Assembly: GCA_002413305.1 (NCBI GenBank)
Contig: DHWS01000076.1
Span: 1-26,501, forward strand
Direction of reading: 5' to 3'
Source of the DNA: Actinobacteria bacterium UBA5176
GTDB lineage: Bacteria; Actinomycetota; UBA4738
DNA length: 26,501 nt
Below, one piece after another: positions 23,533 through 26,501 of the stretch. The notes beneath the pieces were generated by a model. That model was not told the DNA's origin and ran no database searches. It saw nothing but the letters and a program-made list of their open reading frames with translations. Numbering within the stretch: the first letter of the stretch is position 1; each line of letters starts with the position of its first letter. The position numbers and the translations under genes are program-made.

Positions 23533-23788
23533 ACGATGCGCGTCAATCCGAGGGACTGGCAAGCCATAGCGAAGGCTATCTTGTCGCGGCTGAACATCTC
23601 GGCCAACTGCCCCTACCAATGCAGCCTCCCGGCCGCTCCAAAGCAGGCACGTCTCCAATCCAAGGGCGAACGACCGTTCGACAATGGCCGGGTTGCCCAA
23701 TCGGGGTCACGGTGGCTATTGCGAATCCGGGCCAGGTCCGCCGGGAGGGTTCGATTCAGCCCGCTGTCGGCATCCGCCCCCGGATCCC

Positions 23789-24205
23789 TCAACGCCTGCT
23801 CGAAGGGAAGGCGGATACACTGAACGGCTGGCCGTCGAAGCGCCGGGAGAGCTCGCGAACCATCCGTCTGAATTCCTTCTCCGTCATGTAGGCCTTCATC
23901 TTGTTGACGAGCTCTGCAACGAGGACAACGCTGGACTCGTCGCCCGGGACGCGGTGTTCCCAGGTCACGGAACGTGGGCTCCGACCCTCCTCCAAGAGCT
24001 TCACGCCCGTGTAATAACAGCGGTACGCGCCAGCGTCGGGATCCCACTGTGAAGACATGGCCCTCCATCGCGCTTTGTTATCGGACTTCCTCGGTCCCCG
24101 TTTCTTCAGGGCCCGGCAGAACGGGCACAGGTAGGACCTCGGGAACGACGGTCGGCCGCACACTTTGCAGTTCGTCGAGGGAGAGGAGTCCAGCGCCTTG
24201 CTCAT
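23789..24205 (-). CDS. Zinc-ribbon/HNH-like small protein
   Basis: A 138-residue protein. Two CxxC pairs, CKVC (13-16) and CPFC (27-30), form a probable zinc ribbon. Then RCYYTGVKLLE (62-72), TWEHRVPGD with His84, and LVNKMK with Asn101 resemble the beta-beta-alpha HNH core, followed by TEKEFRRMV and a C-terminal helix. HNH folds usually cut or bind DNA and are common in phages and mobile elements; nuclease activity here is an inference, and a third conserved histidine is not seen. There is no ribosome binding site. Instead TACACT lies seven bases before the ATG, suggesting a leaderless transcript. It stands alone between two non-coding stretches. Confidence 0.55.
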   Translation of the reverse strand: MSKALDSSPSTNCKVCGRPSFPRSYLCPFCRALKKRGPRKSDNKARWRAMSSQWDPDAGAYRCYYTGVKLLEEGRSPRSVTWEHRVPGDESSVVLVAELVNKMKAYMTEKEFRRMVRELSRRFDGQPFSVSAFPSSRR

Positions 24206-24212
24206 AGCGCCG

Positions 24213-24218
24213 AGTGTA
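24213..24218 (-). promoter_or_regulatory. -10 element for a leaderless transcript
   Basis: Read on the minus strand this is TACACT, ending seven bases before the ATG of the HNH-like gene, which would place the transcription start at or next to the start codon. No -35 match is seen. Leaderless starts are common in actinobacteria, and the absence of a ribosome binding site for this gene supports it. Confidence 0.4.
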
Positions 24219-24270
24219 GGGGCTTCGCTGGGTCCGGGTCGGCCTTAGAGGATCCGATCGAGCGAGCCGG

Positions 24271-24288
24271 CTCCGCCTACAAGCGGAG
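24271..24288. repeat. Short hairpin repeat, copy 2
   Basis: CTCCGC and GCGGAG form a 6-bp stem around CTACAA. The core CCGCCTACAAGCGG differs by one base from the copy at 23519-23532. With only two copies the element class cannot be decided. Confidence 0.4.
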
Positions 24289-24541
24289 GGATTCGTGGAG
24301 CTGAACCTGGGAGATCCGCCGTTCCAATCGAACGATCCCCGAGCTCCCAACTCCACCCACGACGAGGTCGGCCCCCTCGACTCCCGTTCCCTCCTGCCCG
24401 CTTCCGCGCCGGCCGTTGCCCAGACATGAGCACCAAGGCCGGCTCTAGAGCGGATAATTCGAGTCGCTCGCGGTCTCGAGGGACCGCATTCCTGCAGGTC
24501 GGCTCTGCTTCGGAGAGCGCCTAACAGGGTGTTCTGAGGTG

Positions 24542-25207
24542 TTACGTGCCCGGCAGCGCGTCAACGGCGTACTCGGACAGGAGCGCATCTTCTGCCTCCG
24601 CGGCCGACCCGGTCACCTCCAGATTCCGCAGCCCAAGCAGACTCAAGTGCAGAGCGCACCGCGCGACGACGCCCCTGGCCGGGCCCCCGCTGGCCTTGAG
24701 GACATCGGCCGAAGACCTCTCCGGCCCGTAGACGTGCAGGCAGTACGGGCAGATGAGCTTGAGCCGCTGGGGGTACCCGAACTCGCCCCGGTAGCCGGTC
24801 TCGTGCTCGATCACGTCTCCCCACAGGGCCCCGGTGCCGAGGACGGCAGCTGACCTCTCGATCAACGACCAGTCCTGCGCCCACCACATGCCCCGGAAGG
24901 CGTTGCCGATCGGCCGCAGGAAGTCCGGTTCCTTCCTGACGTAAAGCCCGCAGCCTCCCCTCGGATACGGGGCGTGGTGGGGCCCGATCCGATCGAGGCC
25001 CCCGCAGAAGCACCGAGCGACCGTCGGCCGTCGTGGTTCCCACAGCAGGGCCATATTGCTCAACGGACCGAGCCGGTAGCCTCTCCCCTTCGGTCTCCGG
25101 AGAAGGCTCCACAGACGCCATCCGATGACGGGCTCGGCTATCTCGAACGGGCGGAAGTCAGAAGGCATGTCCCTCCAGGGAGCGGGCTGGTTCGGGAAGG
25201 GCCTCAT
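24542..25207 (-). CDS. Phage-associated Cys/His-motif hypothetical protein
   Basis: A 221-residue protein starting MRPFPNQPAPWRDMPSDF. Its features are EPVIGWRLWSL (about 28-38), a metal-binding-like pattern CFCGG ... HHAPYPRGGCGLYV, VLGTGALWGDVIEHETGYRGE, and later CPYCLHVYG. This arrangement (GWRxW, HxAP, CGxY, GxVxxHxxGxR) resembles a widespread actinobacterial and phage family of unknown function; I know the pattern but not a role. The ATG overlaps the stop of the truncated terminase gene (ATGA), so it is in the same transcript. The start was chosen for this overlap; the longer frame runs antisense-like through the terminase gene. Confidence 0.6.
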   Translation of the reverse strand: MRPFPNQPAPWRDMPSDFRPFEIAEPVIGWRLWSLLRRPKGRGYRLGPLSNMALLWEPRRPTVARCFCGGLDRIGPHHAPYPRGGCGLYVRKEPDFLRPIGNAFRGMWWAQDWSLIERSAAVLGTGALWGDVIEHETGYRGEFGYPQRLKLICPYCLHVYGPERSSADVLKASGGPARGVVARCALHLSLLGLRNLEVTGSAAEAEDALLSEYAVDALPGT

Positions 25208-25668
25208 CTGGTCGCTCCTGCCGTTGCCGGCTCCTCTTGCCGGTCGATCTTCGCCGCCTCGTCCATGACGAGACCCGAGAGCGTGGCCCCGCGAAGAGAG
25301 TCTGGGTTGTCGGCCGAATGCACCTGCACCGACCCGCCGCTGGGGAAGTGCACCCGGTAGTGCGGTCTCCGCTCGACCTGCACGCCTGGGATGTCCTTGC
25401 ACAGAAACAGCAGGATCTCCCAAGCGTGGTCGCCCTCTTTGTAGTGAGGCGACACCCACCACGCCTTGCCTCCGCGAACCGCGGCCTCTTCGACGCACGT
25501 CAGCGCGGCGAGGGATGTCTTGCCCCACTGCCGACCACAGACCACGACCTTGAACCGGGCCGGGGAGTCGTAGACCTCGCGCTGGCCCTCATGGAGCCAG
25601 TCAGCTCGCAGGACGAGGGGGTTCTCATCGGCGCCAGGGAACGGTATGACCTTGGGGGTTCGACTCAC
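25204..25668 (-). CDS. Phage terminase large subunit, N-terminal ATPase part only
   Basis: A 154-residue protein with the start of a large terminase ATPase: WLHEGQREVYDSPARFKVVV, Walker A GRQWGKTS (45-52), AWWVSPHYKEGD, SLRGATLSGLVMDEAAKI with Walker B Asp136/Glu137. Complete large terminases are about 450-600 residues, with a nuclease domain after the ATPase. Here the sequence ends 17 residues after Walker B, so motif III and the nuclease are missing. It cannot package DNA alone. The GTG start overlaps the stop of the small terminase gene, the normal phage order. The break probably marks a deletion that joined it to the next gene. Confidence 0.8.
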   Translation of the reverse strand: MSRTPKVIPFPGADENPLVLRADWLHEGQREVYDSPARFKVVVCGRQWGKTSLAALTCVEEAAVRGGKAWWVSPHYKEGDHAWEILLFLCKDIPGVQVERRPHYRVHFPSGGSVQVHSADNPDSLRGATLSGLVMDEAAKIDRQEEPATAGATR

Positions 25669-26084
25669 CCGGCGGGAAGCTGCTGGATCGTCGAACTGCG
25701 CCGTGAGGGCATGGAGGGAAGCTCAAGCACGATCACGGTTGGCCCGATAGGTCGGGGCTCGGTCTCGATGGGACGGAAGGCCGGCTCCATCCGCTGAGCC
25801 ATCTTCCACGCGAGGGTCCCGTCCCGGTCCGGATGATCCACCGCGGCCTTGAACGCCGCCCCAACGACCGAGAGACGAGAGCCGGCCTTGGCTTCGCAGA
25901 CCCTGAGCCAGAACTCGCCCCATGTTCCGCCCTCGGCAGCGTGCTCGGCCCTCTCCAGCCAGCGGGATAGCGTGCTCTTGTTGACGCCGGCGTGCCATGC
26001 CGCCGTCTCGTCCGAGCAGCCGACGTGAAGAGCGGCTAGGATCAGGGCTCGCCGATCGGCGGTGAACTTGGACGGCTGTGCCAT
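25665..26084 (-). CDS. Phage terminase small subunit-like HTH protein
   Basis: A 139-residue protein. Residues 8-48 form a helix-turn-helix of the type found in small terminases: RRALILAALHVGCSDETAAW then GVNKSTLSRWLERAE. The segment WLRVCEAKAGSRLSVVGAAF and the later LAWKMAQRMEPAFRP are typical of phage small-subunit/HTH proteins that bind the packaging site. The C-terminus has a Pro-rich tail. It lies directly before the large terminase gene with overlapping codons. A host-type regulator is less likely given this partner. It is the first gene of the minus-strand phage remnant, with a 400-base non-coding region upstream. Confidence 0.7.
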   Translation of the reverse strand: MAQPSKFTADRRALILAALHVGCSDETAAWHAGVNKSTLSRWLERAEHAAEGGTWGEFWLRVCEAKAGSRLSVVGAAFKAAVDHPDRDGTLAWKMAQRMEPAFRPIETEPRPIGPTVIVLELPSMPSRRSSTIQQLPAG

Positions 26085-26501
26085 CTGAGCACGCTCCTAA
26101 CTTTACGGTCTAGCCCGCAGCGATTGGGGTTGTGGTCCCACGCATAACCCGGATTTCACCCGGTTGCATGGTCTGCCTAGCGCTTGGTCTGAGCACGGTC
26201 ACCCGGCCGAACGGCAACCTACCGTCGGCATGGGTTCTTGTGATTCAAGCCCCTGACCAGCACGTTTTGGTCGGCGCTAGGTTTACGGTTTGGTTGCGCT
26301 TGGTTTCCCAAGCCCAGATTGTGCGGGGGAGACCTCGCGCGGAGGGGATACCGATTCGTGCGACCCACCCCCCCGTCAGAAATCGTCAGGTTCCTTGACG
26401 GTCCTGTCAGGTCGTCAGGCAGGTTGACTATCACGTCACGACCTCCAGTCGTTCGTCCTGCCCAACGTCGATGAGCCACCTCACGCCCTGTATCCGCGCC
26501 C
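26085..26501. other. Non-coding region upstream of the phage remnant, with short repeats
   Basis: No gene is supported in these 417 bases. Repeated words include TTTACGGT (26102 and 26282), GCGCTTGGT (26180 and 26296), and GTCAG-type words clustered at 26374-26419. A hairpin GCTTGG-TTTC-CCAAGC lies at 26298-26313. These may be operators or packaging-related sites for the phage genes, which start at 26084 in the minus direction. No clear promoter was identified. Confidence 0.45.
26298..26313. repeat. Perfect hairpin in phage upstream region
   Basis: GCTTGG (26298-26303) and CCAAGC (26308-26313) pair perfectly around TTTC. One arm overlaps the second copy of the GCGCTTGGT repeat. Operator or terminator function is possible but not shown. 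Confidence 0.35.

Larger units (their letters stand above)
23342..23788. other. Non-coding stretch after the BREX locus
   Basis: No gene is supported in these 447 bases. The stretch contains a tRNA T-arm-like segment (23470-23486), two neighbouring hairpins (23498-23517 and 23519-23532), and further tRNA-like fragments without a complete fold. One open frame from 23536 could encode 95 residues, but it lacks a clear ribosome binding site and domain. This is plausibly scar sequence between two acquired segments. Confidence 0.5.
24206..24541. other. Non-coding stretch between HNH-like gene and phage remnant
   Basis: No gene is supported in these 336 bases. They include a -10-like element for the HNH-like gene (24213-24218, minus) and a hairpin CTCCGC-CTACAA-GCGGAG (24271-24288), whose centre repeats the hairpin at 23519. 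The 3' end of the minus-strand phage genes abuts it at 24542; no clear terminator is seen. Confidence 0.5.
24542..26084 (-). mobile_element. Prophage packaging-module remnant
   Basis: Three overlapping minus-strand genes (small terminase, truncated large terminase, Cys/His-motif protein) form a phage packaging module that ends abruptly. No portal, capsid, tail, integrase or lysis gene is visible on the left side. What lies to the right of the window is unknown; phage early genes might be there. The order and the one-base-step overlaps are typical of phage genomes. Confidence 0.65.

Noticed and set aside
23684..23765. tRNA-like sequence with CGGGTTG...CAGCCCG pairing and GGTTCGATTC
   Set aside because: The T stem does not pair, no 5-7-5 anticodon arm can be drawn, and the acceptor strand would directly follow the T loop. 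Not a tRNA gene.
23536..23823. 95-codon open frame on the plus strand
   Set aside because: No clear ribosome binding site, no domain, and low-complexity Ser/Arg content; it overlaps the tRNA-like and HNH-like regions.
1..26501. CRISPR array, rRNA or insertion sequence
   Set aside because: No regularly spaced repeats, rRNA signatures or transposase motifs (DDE, HUH, recombinase) were seen on either strand.

Overview
The window is high-GC DNA. Sixty-base lines I counted by hand inside genes run from 48 to 72 % G+C, mostly 57-72 %. Genes are tightly packed with GAGG-type ribosome binding sites and frequent GTG/TTG starts. An LGFP-repeat surface protein, a DUF1918 protein, a 2TM protein, an actinobacterial 'copper oxidase' membrane domain and a SpoIIAB-type anti-sigma kinase all point to an actinobacterium (Actinomycetota). 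I cannot name a genus.

Positions 1-9461 look like ordinary chromosome. On the minus strand are the start of an LGFP-repeat protein cut by the window edge and a DUF1918 protein. On the plus strand are two small proteins, a MauE/DoxX-like membrane protein and a membrane-tethered thioredoxin (probably one redox unit). These are followed by a minus-strand polytopic membrane protein and a divergent transketolase, then a plus-strand small protein, a secreted coiled-coil/lysozyme-fold hydrolase, and a minus-strand anti-sigma factor.

At 9692-9732 lies the 5' half of a tRNA-Val(CAC) gene that stops in the anticodon stem. This is probably the edge of an acquired region. Downstream, 10075-22272 holds a complete BREX phage-defence operon in the type 1 order, brxA-brxB-brxC-pglX-pglZ-brxL, with overlapping or nearly abutting genes. 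A TPR-like gene (22292-23341) follows closely. The brxL gene is unusual: its AAA+ core is joined to a C-terminal AlbA_2 (Schlafen-type) domain where the Lon-like domain is normally found. The middle of pglX, which covers the catalytic motif IV and the likely target-recognition part, has lower GC than its ends.

From 23342 the gene density drops. There is a small zinc-ribbon/HNH-like protein, then a minus-strand phage packaging remnant: small terminase, a large terminase cut off right after Walker B, and a Cys/His-motif protein. The last 400 bases are non-coding with short repeats. No integrase, transposase, CRISPR array or BREX-type WYL regulator was seen.

Expected roles from family knowledge: PglX methylates host DNA at an asymmetric adenine site, while BrxC, PglZ, BrxB, BrxA and BrxL block replication of unmethylated phage DNA. 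The role of the TPR-like protein is unknown.
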